64,000 nt of DNA from Saccharopolyspora ipomoeae (lineage in GTDB: Bacteria; Actinomycetota; Actinomycetes; Mycobacteriales; Pseudonocardiaceae), in contig NZ_JASAOF010000005.1 in the NCBI RefSeq assembly GCF_029952525.1, positions 124,001 through 188,000 of the forward strand, read 5' to 3'. Positions 43,404 to 52,048 of the stretch are shown one piece after another. A program made the translations under genes and the position numbers. The stretch's first letter is position 1, and every line of letters begins with the position of its first letter. The notes under the pieces were generated by a model. That model saw only the letters and a program-made list of their open reading frames with translations, had not been told where the DNA came from and made no database searches.

Positions 43404-44726
43404 ATGACACCCGTGATCTCGCAGCTGCGCGTCATCCCGGTCGCCGGGCACGACAGCATGCTGCTCAACCTCAGCGGTGCGCACGCGCCGTTCTTCACCC
43501 GGAACCTGCTGGTGCTCACCGATTCCGAGGGGCGCACCGGGGTCGGCGAGGTGCCCGGCGGCGAGCCGATCCGCGCGACGTTGGAGGAGTCGGCGGAGCT
43601 GGTCGTCGGGCAGCCCGTGGCGCGGCTGCGCTCGGTGCTGCGGGAGGTGCACGCGCGCTTCGCCGACCGGGACTCCGGCGGCCGCGGCGCGCAGACCTTC
43701 GACCTGCGGGTCACCGTGCACGCGGTGACCGCGATCGAGTCGGCGATGCTGGACCTGCTCGGCAAGCACCTGGGCGTGCCGGTGGCCGAGCTGCTCGGCG
43801 ACGGGCAGCAGCGGGCCGAGGTCCCGGTGCTGGGCTACCTGTTCTTCGTCGGCGACCGCACCAAGACCGACCTGCCCTACCTGGCCCCCGGTGACGGCGA
43901 CGACTGGTCGCGGCTGCGGCACGAGGAGGCGCTGACGCCGGAGGCGGTGGTGCGCCTGGCCGAGGCGGCCCGCGAGCGCTACGGGTTCCGCGACTTCAAG
44001 CTCAAGGGCGGTGTGCTGCCCGCCCGCGAGGAGGCCGAGGCGGTCACCGCGCTGGCCGAGCGGTTCTCCGACGCGCGGATCACGTTGGACCCCAACGGCG
44101 GCTGGTTGCTGTCAGAGGCGATCGAGGTCGGCCGCTCGCTGCGCGACGTGCTCGCCTACGCCGAGGACCCGTGCGGTGGCGAGGGCGGGTACTCGGGCCG
44201 GGAGACCATGGCGGAGTTCCGCCGCGCCACCGGGCTCCCCACCGCCACCAACATGATCGCCACCGATTGGCGGCAGCTGGGTCACGCGGTCCGCGCGGGC
44301 GCGGTCGACATCCCGCTGGCCGACCCGCACTTCTGGACGATGAGCGGCTCGGTGCGGGTGGCGCAGTTCTGCCACGACTGGGGCCTGACGTGGGGTTCGC
44401 ACTCCAACAACCACTTCGACGTCTCGCTGGCGATGTTCACCCACGTCGCCGCCGCGGCCCCGGGCGAGATCACCGCGATCGACACCCACTGGATCTGGCA
44501 GGACGGCCAACGCCTGACCCGAAACCCCCTGCAGATCTCCGAAGGTCGACTCCCGGTCCCCACGACCCCGGGTCTGGGCGTCGAACTCGACGAGGACCGG
44601 GTCGCCGAAGCCCACGACCTCTACCTCCGGCACGGTCTCGGCTCCCGCGACGACGCCGCGGCCATGCAGTACCTCATCCCGGGCTGGGCCTTCGACCCCA
44701 AACGCCCCGCCCTGGACCGCCCCTAA
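43404..44726 (+). CDS. gudD: D-glucarate dehydratase
   Basis: A 440-residue enolase-superfamily enzyme of the GudD type. Seen: catalytic KxK in FKLKGG, metal ligands in LDPNGGW, AEDPC and the following strand, TNMIATDW, and the general-base His in [10 protein letters not shown]. It dehydrates D-glucarate (and usually L-idarate) to 5-keto-4-deoxyglucarate for KdgD. It is the third gene of the operon, with a GGAGAGG upstream of the ATG. A large composite palindrome separates it from the permease. Confidence 0.95.
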   Translation: MTPVISQLRVIPVAGHDSMLLNLSGAHAPFFTRNLLVLTDSEGRTGVGEVPGGEPIRATLEESAELVVGQPVARLRSVLREVHARFADRDSGGRGAQTFDLRVTVHAVTAIESAMLDLLGKHLGVPVAELLGDGQQRAEVPVLGYLFFVGDRTKTDLPYLAPGDGDDWSRLRHEEALTPEAVVRLAEAARERYGFRDFKLKGGVLPAREEAEAVTALAERFSDARITLDPNGGWLLSEAIEVGRSLRDVLAYAEDPCGGEGGYSGRETMAEFRRATGLPTATNMIATDWRQLGHAVRAGAVDIPLADPHFWTMSGSVRVAQFCHDWGLTWGSHSNNHFDVSLAMFTHVAAAAPGEITAIDTHWIWQDGQRLTRNPLQISEGRLPVPTTPGLGVELDEDRVAEAHDLYLRHGLGSRDDAAAMQYLIPGWAFDPKRPALDRP

Positions 44727-44740
44727 CCCCCGCCCAAAAT

Positions 44741-44851
44741 CCACCCGATCAAGCCCCTCAAGACGAATACCGGGGTTTTCGACCGGTCGAAAACCCCGGT
44801 TTTCGTCGCACGAATACCGCTGTTTTCGACTTGAGGGGTCCGATCGGGTGG
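44741..44851. repeat. Nested composite palindrome between gudD and the permease
   Basis: Outer arms CCACCCGATC...CCCCTCAAG (44741-44762) and CTTGAGGGG...GATCGGGTGG (44830-44851) enclose a perfect 32-base palindrome at 44769-44800 (half ACCGGGGTTTTCGACC). The words CGAATACCG(C/G)-GTTTTCGAC are also directly repeated (44765 and 44811). The whole 111 bases fold on themselves. It may reduce permease expression, end transcription partly, or be a small inserted repeat. Confidence 0.8.
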
Positions 44852-44876
44852 GGATGGGTGGCCGAGGAGGAAGGCA

Positions 44877-46331
44877 ATGATGCCTACCAGATCTTTGGAT
44901 TTTGCGAGTGCGATCTCGTTAGCCGCCGACGAGGCGCCGGAGACCGCGTGGACCCTGCCGCCTTGGGCCCTGTTGTTGCTGGTGGTGGGTGGGATCGCGC
45001 TGCTCCTGCTGCTGGTGATGAAGGCGAAGTTGCACGCGTTCGTCGCTCTGCTGGTGGTCAGCGTCGTGGTGGCGGCCGTCGCCGGCATCAGCCCCACCGA
45101 GATCCCGGGCCTTTTGGAAGACGGGATGGGCGAGACCCTCGGCGAGATCGCGATCATCGTGGCGCTGGGCGCCATGCTCGGCCGGTTGATCCAGGAATCC
45201 GGGGCCGCCGAGGTGCTGTCCGGGCGGATGCTGGCCGCTTTCGGCGAGCGGCGCGCTCCCCTGGCGGTCGGCTTGACCGCGCTGATCTTCGGGATCCCGG
45301 TGTTCTTCGACGTCGGGTTCATCATCCTGCTGCCGCTGATCTACTCGGTGGCGCAGCGCTCCGGCCGCTCGGTGATCAGCATCGCGCTGCCCGCCGTCGG
45401 CGGCCTGGCGATCATGCACGCGGTGCTGCCGCCGCACCCCGGACCGGTGGCCGCGGCGGGCCTGCTCGGCGCGAACCTCGGCTGGGTGACGATCATGGGC
45501 CTGGTCTGCGGGCTTCCCGCCTGGTTCGTCGGGGCGTACCTGTTCGGCACCCGCATCGGCGACCGGATGGGCACCCCGGTTCCCGCGCAGCTGCTCGGCG
45601 AGGCCGAGGAGCAGGCGGGCAGCGGTGGCGGTGGTGGCGTGGCGACCAAGGCCCCGCCGTCGCTGGGCGTGACGGTGGGCGTGATCCTGCTGCCGGTCGT
45701 GCTGATCATGCTCAACACCTTCGCCGAGGTCGTCCTCCCGGAGGGCGCGGTCCGCGACGTGCTGACGTTCATCGGCGCACCGGTCATCGCGCTGACGGTC
45801 GCGACGCTGCTGTCGTTCTGGGTGCTGGGCCTGCGCGGCGGGTTCTCGATGGAGCGCATCGAGAAGGCCGCGTCGGCCTCGCTGGGCCCGGTGGCCCTGG
45901 TGCTGCTGGTGACCGGTGCGGGCGGCGTGTTCGGCGCGGTCCTGGAGGCCACCGGCGCCGGTGAGGCGCTGGCCGACCTGCTCGGGCAGACGTCGCTGCC
46001 GGTGGTGGTGCTGGCGTTCCTGATCGCCACCGCGCTGCGCGTGGCGCTGGGGTCGAAGACGGTCGCGATCGTGACGACGGCCCCGATCGTGGCTCCGCTG
46101 ATCCACGAGCTGGGCCTGTCTCAGCCGGAGATCGCCCTGGTGGTGGTCGCGGTCGCCGCGGGCGGCACGGTCCTGTCGCACGTCAACGACTCGGGTTTCT
46201 GGCTGTTCAACCGCTACATGGACCTCGACATCAGGGGCACGCTCAAGAGCTGGACCCTGATGGAGACCTTCATGGGCGGAGCGGCGTTCCTCATCGCCGC
46301 CGCCCTCAGCGCGGTCCTCGCCCTCACCTGA
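44877..46331 (+). CDS. GntP-family gluconate/glucarate permease
   Basis: A 484-residue GntP/GntT-family proton symporter with about 13 helices. Seen: MLGRLIQESGAAEVLS, FGIPVFFDVGFIILLPLIY and SHVNDSGFWLFNRYMDL, all family signatures. Being next to gudD it probably imports D-glucarate or a related sugar acid rather than gluconate. GAGGAGG lies six bases before ATG 44877. It is separated from gudD by 150 bases with the composite palindrome, so it may be transcribed separately or attenuated. Confidence 0.92.
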   Translation: MMPTRSLDFASAISLAADEAPETAWTLPPWALLLLVVGGIALLLLLVMKAKLHAFVALLVVSVVVAAVAGISPTEIPGLLEDGMGETLGEIAIIVALGAMLGRLIQESGAAEVLSGRMLAAFGERRAPLAVGLTALIFGIPVFFDVGFIILLPLIYSVAQRSGRSVISIALPAVGGLAIMHAVLPPHPGPVAAAGLLGANLGWVTIMGLVCGLPAWFVGAYLFGTRIGDRMGTPVPAQLLGEAEEQAGSGGGGGVATKAPPSLGVTVGVILLPVVLIMLNTFAEVVLPEGAVRDVLTFIGAPVIALTVATLLSFWVLGLRGGFSMERIEKAASASLGPVALVLLVTGAGGVFGAVLEATGAGEALADLLGQTSLPVVVLAFLIATALRVALGSKTVAIVTTAPIVAPLIHELGLSQPEIALVVVAVAAGGTVLSHVNDSGFWLFNRYMDLDIRGTLKSWTLMETFMGGAAFLIAAALSAVLALT

Positions 46332-46345
46332 CCCCGCTCGGAGCG

Positions 46346-46374
46346 CGGCGCCCTTCCCATCGGGAGGGGCGCCG
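46346..46374. terminator. Hairpin terminator of the glucarate operon
   Basis: A 13-base-pair stem CGGCGCCCTTCCC/GGGAGGGGCGCCG (one G-T pair) with a three-base loop begins 14 bases after the permease stop, between convergent genes. Confidence 0.8.
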
Positions 46375-46390
46375 CCGTCGTGGGTCACCC

Positions 46391-46464
46391 GTGGACAGTT
46401 TTAGCCATAACTGTCCGGACAATTCGGACATTGATCATGGGTGATTATGGCTAAAACTGTCCAC
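46391..46464. repeat. 74-base element with perfect 20-base inverted ends
   Basis: GTGGACAGTTTTAGCCATAA at 46391-46410 is repeated exactly as its reverse complement at 46445-46464. The 34-base core contains TGTCCGGACAATTCGGACA, echoing the ends. The element is AT-rich compared with its surroundings and lies between two convergent genes. It may be a tiny non-autonomous inverted-repeat element or a long-stem terminator. Confidence 0.7.
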
Positions 46465-46501
46465 TGCCAACCACCGATGACACCGTCACCGGACCTCCCG
46501 A

Positions 46502-47662
46502 TCAGGGTTTCCGGGTGAAACCCGCTGGGATGAGGAGGTCTTCCGGGGTGAGGTCGTGGATGGAGGGGCGCGCCAAGGCCAGGAGGGAGGAGTCGATGCC
46601 GCTCCGGAGGATGTCGAAGACGTTGCGGACTCCGGCCTGGCCTTCAGCGGCCAGCCCCCAGAGGTACGCGCGGCCGATGAGGACCGCGCGGGCGCCGAGG
46701 GCGAGGGCCTTGACGACGTCGCTGCCCCGGCGGATCCCGCCGTCGAGGAGCACCTCGACGTCCCCGCCGACCGCCTCCGCGATCGCCGGGAGCAACCGGA
46801 TCGTCGCCGGGGTGGAGTCGAGGTTGTTGCCGCCGTGGTTGGACACCGAGATCGCCGTGGCGCCGATGTCGCGGGCGCGGCGGGCGTCGTCGGGATGCGT
46901 GATGCCCTTGATCATGAACGGGCCGCCCCAGCGCTCCCGCAGCCAGGCGACGTCCTCCCAGGTGGGAGGCGGGGTGAACATCCACTCGCCGTAGGCGCCG
47001 AAGAACGTCGGCGCGGCCTGGCCGCGCGGCACCATGTTCGGCGTGGTCAGGTCCGGCAGCCCGTGGCGGAGGAACCCGCTCAGCCAGCGCGGCCGCAGCA
47101 GGCCCTGCGGGGCGAAGCTCAGCTTCGTGCGCAGGTCCAGCTTCTCCGGGATCGGCGGGCTCCCCCAGTCCCTCCCGGTGGCGAAGCACCAGTCGAGGGT
47201 GACGATGAGCGCCTTCGCCCCGGCCGCGCGGGCGCGTTCGGCGCGGGCCAGCACCTTCTCCCGGTCGCCCACCCAGTAGACCTGGAAGAACGTCTTCGGG
47301 TTGGCCTCGACGACGTCCTCGACCGCGCGGCTGGCGAACGACGACAGCCCGATCGCCGTGCCCACCTCCGCCGCGGCGCGGGCCACCGCGACCTCGCCCT
47401 CCGGGTGCACGGCCTGCACCCCGGTCGGGGACACCACCACCGGCAGCGACAGCTCCTGGCCCATCACCGTGGTCGCCACGTCCCGCTCGGCGGGTAGGTC
47501 GGCCACGCGCGGGGCGAAGCCGAGCTCGCCGAAGGCCCGGATGTTGTCCTCCAGCGTGGACCCGCGTTCGCTGCCGGCCACCAGCGCCAGATAGACCGAC
47601 CGGGGCAATCTCCTGCGGGCACGCCGATGCGCCTCCGCCACCGTTTCGAACCACTCCGCCAT
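46502..47662 (-). CDS. mftD: MftD-like FMN enzyme (pre-mycofactocin synthase)
   Basis: A 386-residue FMN protein of the lactate/glycolate oxidase superfamily. Its N-terminus MAEWFETVAEAHRRARRRLP and runs GFAPRV, TVMGQELSLPVV, FFGAYGEWM and GGIRRGSDVVKALALGARAV match MftD, the enzyme that oxidatively deaminates the AHDP intermediate of mycofactocin. True alpha-hydroxyacid oxidases have NHGGRQLD; here it is NHGGNNLD, so the substrate-binding arginine is replaced, as in MftD. The remaining mft genes (ABCEF) are not in the window, so it is either a displaced mftD or a paralogue. It is divergent from mno across 284 bases. Confidence 0.72.
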   Translation of the reverse strand: MAEWFETVAEAHRRARRRLPRSVYLALVAGSERGSTLEDNIRAFGELGFAPRVADLPAERDVATTVMGQELSLPVVVSPTGVQAVHPEGEVAVARAAAEVGTAIGLSSFASRAVEDVVEANPKTFFQVYWVGDREKVLARAERARAAGAKALIVTLDWCFATGRDWGSPPIPEKLDLRTKLSFAPQGLLRPRWLSGFLRHGLPDLTTPNMVPRGQAAPTFFGAYGEWMFTPPPTWEDVAWLRERWGGPFMIKGITHPDDARRARDIGATAISVSNHGGNNLDSTPATIRLLPAIAEAVGGDVEVLLDGGIRRGSDVVKALALGARAVLIGRAYLWGLAAEGQAGVRNVFDILRSGIDSSLLALARPSIHDLTPEDLLIPAGFTRKP

Positions 47663-47714
47663 GCCGCACCACGCTAGGTGCCGCGCGCCCCGTCAGCACC
47701 GTGCGACCGGGTCC

Positions 47715-47770
47715 GCTGCCGCCCGTCCGATCGAACGGGCGGCAGCGTCGCTACCTGACCGATCGGACGG
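47715..47770. promoter_or_regulatory. Palindromes in the mftD/mno divergent promoter
   Basis: GCTGCCGCCCGT (47715) and its exact complement ACGGGCGGCAGC (47735) flank CCGATCGA. Nine bases on, CTGACCGATCGGACGG (47755-47770) recurs with one change at 58587-58602 in the aldehyde dehydrogenase promoter. Both are candidates for the MnoR response regulator or a GAF activator. The rest of the 284-base gap shows nothing clear. Confidence 0.55.
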
Positions 47771-47946
47771 GTGCACCCCTCCCCGATCGTCCTGATCTGG
47801 GGCCTCGGACGAGGGGTCTTGGCCCGTCGGCGTTCTCCCCGGGTGAGCTGGGGCACTAACTTCCGGCCCAGTGGCGGGTTCGACGCCCCGCTCCCCCGCC
47901 CGGCCGGAGAACAACGTGCAACGACGCGCGTGGAAAGGACAGCCAC

Positions 47947-49239
47947 ATGCAGGTCGATGAGCTGCTCAAGCCGTTCCCGATCAAGGAGTTCCACCCGTTC
48001 CCCCGCGCCCTGCTGGGCCCCGGTTCGCACGAGATGATCGGGCCGGAGGCGTTGAAGCTGGGCTTCAAGAAGACCCTGGTGATGACCTCCGGCCTGCGCG
48101 GCACCGACATCGTGCACAAGATCGTCGAGTCGATGCGCTACCACGGCCTGGAGGTCGTGGTCTACGACCAGGTCGAGTCCAATCCCAAGGACTACAACGT
48201 GATGGACTCCGTCGCGATGTACCAGGAGAACGCCTGCGACTCGTTCGTGTCGATCGGCGGCGGCTCCTCCCACGACGCGTGCAAGGGCGCGCGCATCTCG
48301 GTGGCCCACGACGGCCGCAACGTCAACGAGTTCGAGGGCTTCAACAAGTCCGAGAACCCCAAGAACCCGCCGCACATCGCCGTGTCCACCACCGCGGGCA
48401 CGGGTTCGGAGACGTCCTGGGCCTACGTCATCACCGACACCACCACCGACCCCGACAACCCGCACAAGTACGTCGCCTTCGACGACAACTCGGTGACCAC
48501 GCTGGCCATCGACGACCCGGTCCTCTACTACGACTGCCCGATCGACTACACCGCGCAGTGCGGCTTCGACGTGCTCGCGCACGCCTCCGAGCCCTACGTC
48601 TCGCGGCTGAACTTCCCGCCGTCACTGGGGAACGCGCTGCACGCGGTGAAGATGACCGCCGAGAACCTGCGCCAGGCGGTGTGGAACGGCCAGGACCTGC
48701 CCGGCCGCGAGGGCATGATGTACGCGCAGTACATCGCCGCGCAGGCGTTCAACTCCGGCGGTCTGGGCATCATCCACTCGATCTCGCACGCCGTGAGCGC
48801 GTTCTACGACACCCACCACGGGCTCAACAACGCCATCGCACTGCCGCGGGTGTGGGCGTTCAACATGCCGGTGGCCTACAAGCGCTTCGCCGACATGGCC
48901 GACGCGATGGGCGTCGACACCCACGGCATGACCGCCCCGCAGGCCGCCGACGCCGCCCTCAACGCCGCCATCCGGCTGCTGCGCGACGTGGGCATCACGG
49001 AGCGGTTCGTCGACGTCACCGCCGACACCTACTCCAAGAACCGGCTCGGCCAGGGCCCGACGAAGTTCTACGAGCGCTCGAAGGAGATCAAGGGTGACGC
49101 CGCCGACGTCGACCGCATCACCAACCACGTCCTCGGCGACGCCTGCACCCCGGGCAACGCCAAGGAGTGCACGTTCGACACGGTGCGCCCGGTCGTCGAG
49201 CACTGCATGACCGGGGATCTGGACGACCTGCTGACCTGA
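47947..49239 (+). CDS. mno: NDMA-dependent methanol dehydrogenase (nicotinoprotein)
   Basis: A 430-residue iron-type/family III alcohol dehydrogenase that matches the actinobacterial Mno/Mdo enzymes (MQVDELLKPFPIKEFHPFPR). Seen: cofactor loop SIGGGSSHDACKGARI, STTAGTGSETSWAYVITD, and metal ligands in HASEPYVS and IIHSISHAVSAFYDTHHG. The family holds NADH tightly, oxidises methanol and other short alcohols, and is measured with the dye NDMA; mycofactocin is thought to be the natural electron acceptor. GGAAAGG precedes the ATG. It heads an operon with moxR, VWA and mftM-like genes. Confidence 0.92.
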   Translation: MQVDELLKPFPIKEFHPFPRALLGPGSHEMIGPEALKLGFKKTLVMTSGLRGTDIVHKIVESMRYHGLEVVVYDQVESNPKDYNVMDSVAMYQENACDSFVSIGGGSSHDACKGARISVAHDGRNVNEFEGFNKSENPKNPPHIAVSTTAGTGSETSWAYVITDTTTDPDNPHKYVAFDDNSVTTLAIDDPVLYYDCPIDYTAQCGFDVLAHASEPYVSRLNFPPSLGNALHAVKMTAENLRQAVWNGQDLPGREGMMYAQYIAAQAFNSGGLGIIHSISHAVSAFYDTHHGLNNAIALPRVWAFNMPVAYKRFADMADAMGVDTHGMTAPQAADAALNAAIRLLRDVGITERFVDVTADTYSKNRLGQGPTKFYERSKEIKGDAADVDRITNHVLGDACTPGNAKECTFDTVRPVVEHCMTGDLDDLLT

Positions 49240-49332
49240 TCCCCCTCGGACCGGCCGTGGTGTCGCGCCCTCCGACCTGTGCGGCACCACGGCCCTCCCA
49301 CCCAGCACCGCTCGCATCCCGGAGGTATCGCA

Positions 49333-50520
49333 GTGCTCGACGACATCGCGGATCAACCCGGCGACAAGCCCTTCGAGTCCGTCGAGGAGGTGATCAACCG
49401 CTTCGGCGAGCACGGCTACATCTCCGACCGGCGGCTGGCCACCACCGTCTTCCTCCAGTCCAGATTGGACAAACCGCTGCTGCTGGAAGGCCCTGCGGGC
49501 GTGGGCAAGACCGAGCTGGCCAAGACCCTCGCCGAGGTCACCGGGCGCAAGCTGCTGCGGTTGCAGTGCTACGAGGGCCAGGACGAGAGCAAGGCGCTCT
49601 ACGAGTGGGACTACGGCAAGCAGCTGCTCTACACCCAGATGCTGCGCGACAAGATCGGCGAGATCATCGCCGACGCCCCGGACCTGACGACCGCGATCGA
49701 CCGGATCGGCGCGCAGGACAGCGTGTTCTTCTCCGACCGGTTCCTGGCCGCCCGGCCGCTGCTGGAGGCGATCCGCGGCGAGCAACCTGCGGTGCTGCTG
49801 GTCGACGAGGTCGACCGCGCCGACGAGGCCCTCGAGGCGGTGCTGCTGGAGTGCCTGGCCGAGTTCCAGGTCTCGGTCCCCGAGGTCGGCACCTACACCG
49901 CGACCACCCCGCCGTACGTGGTGCTCACCTCCAACAACACCCGCGACCTGTCGGCGGCGCTGAAACGCCGCTGCCTGCACCTGTTCCTGGACTACCCGGA
50001 CCACGACCGGGAGCTGGAGATCGTCCGCTCCAAGCGCACCGGGCTGCCGGAGAACCTGGCCGAGCAGCTGGTGACGGTGGTGCGGCGGCTGCGCGAGCTC
50101 AAGCTGCGCAAGGCCCCGTCGATCTCCGAGACCATCGACTGGGCGCGGACTCTCGCCGTGCTCGGCGCCGAGGACCTGGGCTCGGAGGTGCTGGCCGAGA
50201 CCGTCAACGTGGTCGTGAAGTACGAGCGCGACCTGCAGCAGGCGCTGGACGTGATCGGGCACATGGGCGATCCGAACCGCGACATCCCGCAGCAGCTCCC
50301 GGCCCGCGGCCACGGGCACGGACATGGGCACGGCCACGGGCACGACCACGACCGCGGTGACGACCACGACGACGGGCCCGAGGTGCGGGCCGCCAAGGAC
50401 CGGCCGGGCCGCCACGACGATTCCTACTACGGCGCACCGGGTTCCGCCTCGTCCGGTCAGCGGGCCACGGGCAGCCAGGGGGCGCGGTCGTTCTCCTCGG
50501 TGACCCGCCGCAAGTCGTGA
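49333..50520 (+). CDS. MoxR-type AAA ATPase with histidine-rich tail
   Basis: A 395-residue AAA protein. Seen: Walker A EGPAGVGKTELAKTLA, Walker B VLLVDEVDRADE, sensor 1 LTSNNTRDLS. It fits the MoxR/CoxD group of chaperone-like ATPases that work with VWA proteins to insert metal centres or mature enzymes. The C-terminus has (GH) repeats from about residue 318, then HDHDRGDDHDD, a probable metal-binding stretch. GTG 49333 has GGAGGT six bases upstream. It lies 93 bases behind mno and 10 before the VWA gene, so its client is probably Mno or the iron alcohol dehydrogenase. Confidence 0.9.
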   Translation: MLDDIADQPGDKPFESVEEVINRFGEHGYISDRRLATTVFLQSRLDKPLLLEGPAGVGKTELAKTLAEVTGRKLLRLQCYEGQDESKALYEWDYGKQLLYTQMLRDKIGEIIADAPDLTTAIDRIGAQDSVFFSDRFLAARPLLEAIRGEQPAVLLVDEVDRADEALEAVLLECLAEFQVSVPEVGTYTATTPPYVVLTSNNTRDLSAALKRRCLHLFLDYPDHDRELEIVRSKRTGLPENLAEQLVTVVRRLRELKLRKAPSISETIDWARTLAVLGAEDLGSEVLAETVNVVVKYERDLQQALDVIGHMGDPNRDIPQQLPARGHGHGHGHGHGHDHDRGDDHDDGPEVRAAKDRPGRHDDSYYGAPGSASSGQRATGSQGARSFSSVTRRKS

Positions 50521-50530
50521 GGAGCACGCC

Positions 50531-52048
50531 GTGGAATCCGCCCTGCACCGGTTCGTCCGGTTGTTGCGCCTGTTCGGCGTGCGCATCTCCGTGTCCGAGG
50601 CCACCGACGCGATGCGCTGCGCCGCCCAGCCCGGCATGCTCGACGACCGGGACGCGCTGCGCAACGCCCTGAAGGTCGCGATGATCAAGGACCGGCGCGA
50701 CGAGGAGATCTTCGACGAGGTCTTCGACGCGTTCTTCGCGCTGCGCCCGGTCGTGCCCGACGACGCCGAGCACGAGCACACCCACGAGCACGACGACCTC
50801 TCCGACACCGGTGAGCTGCAGTCGTTCACCGTCTCCGAGGAGCCCGCGGAGACCCCGCAGGAGGGGCACACGCACGCCAAGCCTGCCGACATCCGCGACT
50901 ACTTCGACCCCGAGGACCTGGCCCAGCAGTACAACCTGCACCAGGAGAGCAACAAGATCGACCTCGCCTCGATGACCGACGAGGTCGTGTTCTCCAGCGA
51001 CAACAGCAGCACCGGAGGCGGTTCGGTGCCGTCGGTGCAGCTGGAGACCGAGCGGCTGCACAACGCGGGCACTCCCGGGTCGCTGGCCGAGCACACCGGG
51101 CAGCGCATCGACACCCGGCTGAGCATCGCCGAGGAGCAGACGCTGCTGGACTGGCTCGGCGAGGACGAGGAGCCCGACGCGGCGCCGCGCGGACAGCTCA
51201 CCGGCGTCCTGGAGAACCTGCCGGAGCTGCTCAAGCAGCACCTGGCCAAGCTCGCCGAGCTGGAGCGCACCGCCAAGGAGTCCCGCGAGGTCACCGCCGG
51301 GCGGCTGGACCGGGTCGACGAGGGCGAGCGCCAGCAGCTGGAGGAGTCGCTGCGGCGGATCGTGCACAGCCTGCGCGGGGCGCCGACCAGCAAGCGCCGC
51401 AACACCCCGCGCGGGCGGGTGCACCCGGCGCGGACGATGCGCCGCAACATGCGCTACGACGGCGTCCCGTTCCGGCCGGTCACCGTCACCCGCGCCGAGG
51501 ACAAGCCGAGGCTGGTGGTGCTGGCCGACGTGTCGCTGTCGGTGCGCTCGACCGCCCGGTTCACGCTCCACCTGGTGCACGGGCTCCAGTCGCTGTTCAC
51601 GCAGGTCCGCACCTTCGCGTTCGTCGACGATCCGGTGGAGATCACCGAGCTGTTCACCGATCACCCGCTGGAGCGGGCGCTGGGGCTGGTGTTCGACGGG
51701 TTGCCGCAGGGCGGAGTGCTCGACGTCGACGGCAACTCCGACTACGGCGCCACCTTCAGCCGGTTCCTGGAGGACTTCGGCACGACGCTCAACCGCCGGA
51801 CGACGGTGCTGATCCTCGGTGACGGGCGCGGCAACGGCAACGACCCGCACGTCGACGCGCTCGCCGAGATCGCCCGCCGCGCGCGGGAGACCATCTGGCT
51901 CACCCCGGAGCCCCGGTACTCGTGGCGGCTGGGGCGCTGCGACCTGCCGGACTACGCCGACCACTGCGACCGGGTGCAGGTGGTGCGCGACCTGTCCGGG
52001 CTGGCGAAGGCGGCCGAGTCCATCGCGACGGAGGTGACCGGGCGGTGA
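50531..52048 (+). CDS. CoxE-like VWA-domain protein
   Basis: A 505-residue partner of the MoxR ATPase. The C-terminal VWA domain carries the metal-ion-dependent adhesion site DVSLSV and the later GDGRGNGND loop. The middle is acidic with histidine-rich patches (EHEHTHEHDD, EGHTHAK) and a long helical segment. GTG start with GAGGAG upstream. In CO dehydrogenase and similar systems CoxD/CoxE pairs help build the metal centre; by analogy this pair may assist metal loading of the alcohol dehydrogenases beside it. The last 4 bases overlap the methyltransferase gene. Confidence 0.88.
   Translation: MESALHRFVRLLRLFGVRISVSEATDAMRCAAQPGMLDDRDALRNALKVAMIKDRRDEEIFDEVFDAFFALRPVVPDDAEHEHTHEHDDLSDTGELQSFTVSEEPAETPQEGHTHAKPADIRDYFDPEDLAQQYNLHQESNKIDLASMTDEVVFSSDNSSTGGGSVPSVQLETERLHNAGTPGSLAEHTGQRIDTRLSIAEEQTLLDWLGEDEEPDAAPRGQLTGVLENLPELLKQHLAKLAELERTAKESREVTAGRLDRVDEGERQQLEESLRRIVHSLRGAPTSKRRNTPRGRVHPARTMRRNMRYDGVPFRPVTVTRAEDKPRLVVLADVSLSVRSTARFTLHLVHGLQSLFTQVRTFAFVDDPVEITELFTDHPLERALGLVFDGLPQGGVLDVDGNSDYGATFSRFLEDFGTTLNRRTTVLILGDGRGNGNDPHVDALAEIARRARETIWLTPEPRYSWRLGRCDLPDYADHCDRVQVVRDLSGLAKAAESIATEVTGR

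Noticed and set aside
46502-47662. L-lactate dehydrogenase / glycolate oxidase
   Set aside because: The substrate-binding arginine motif NHGGRQ is replaced by NHGGNN and the N-terminus is MftD-like.
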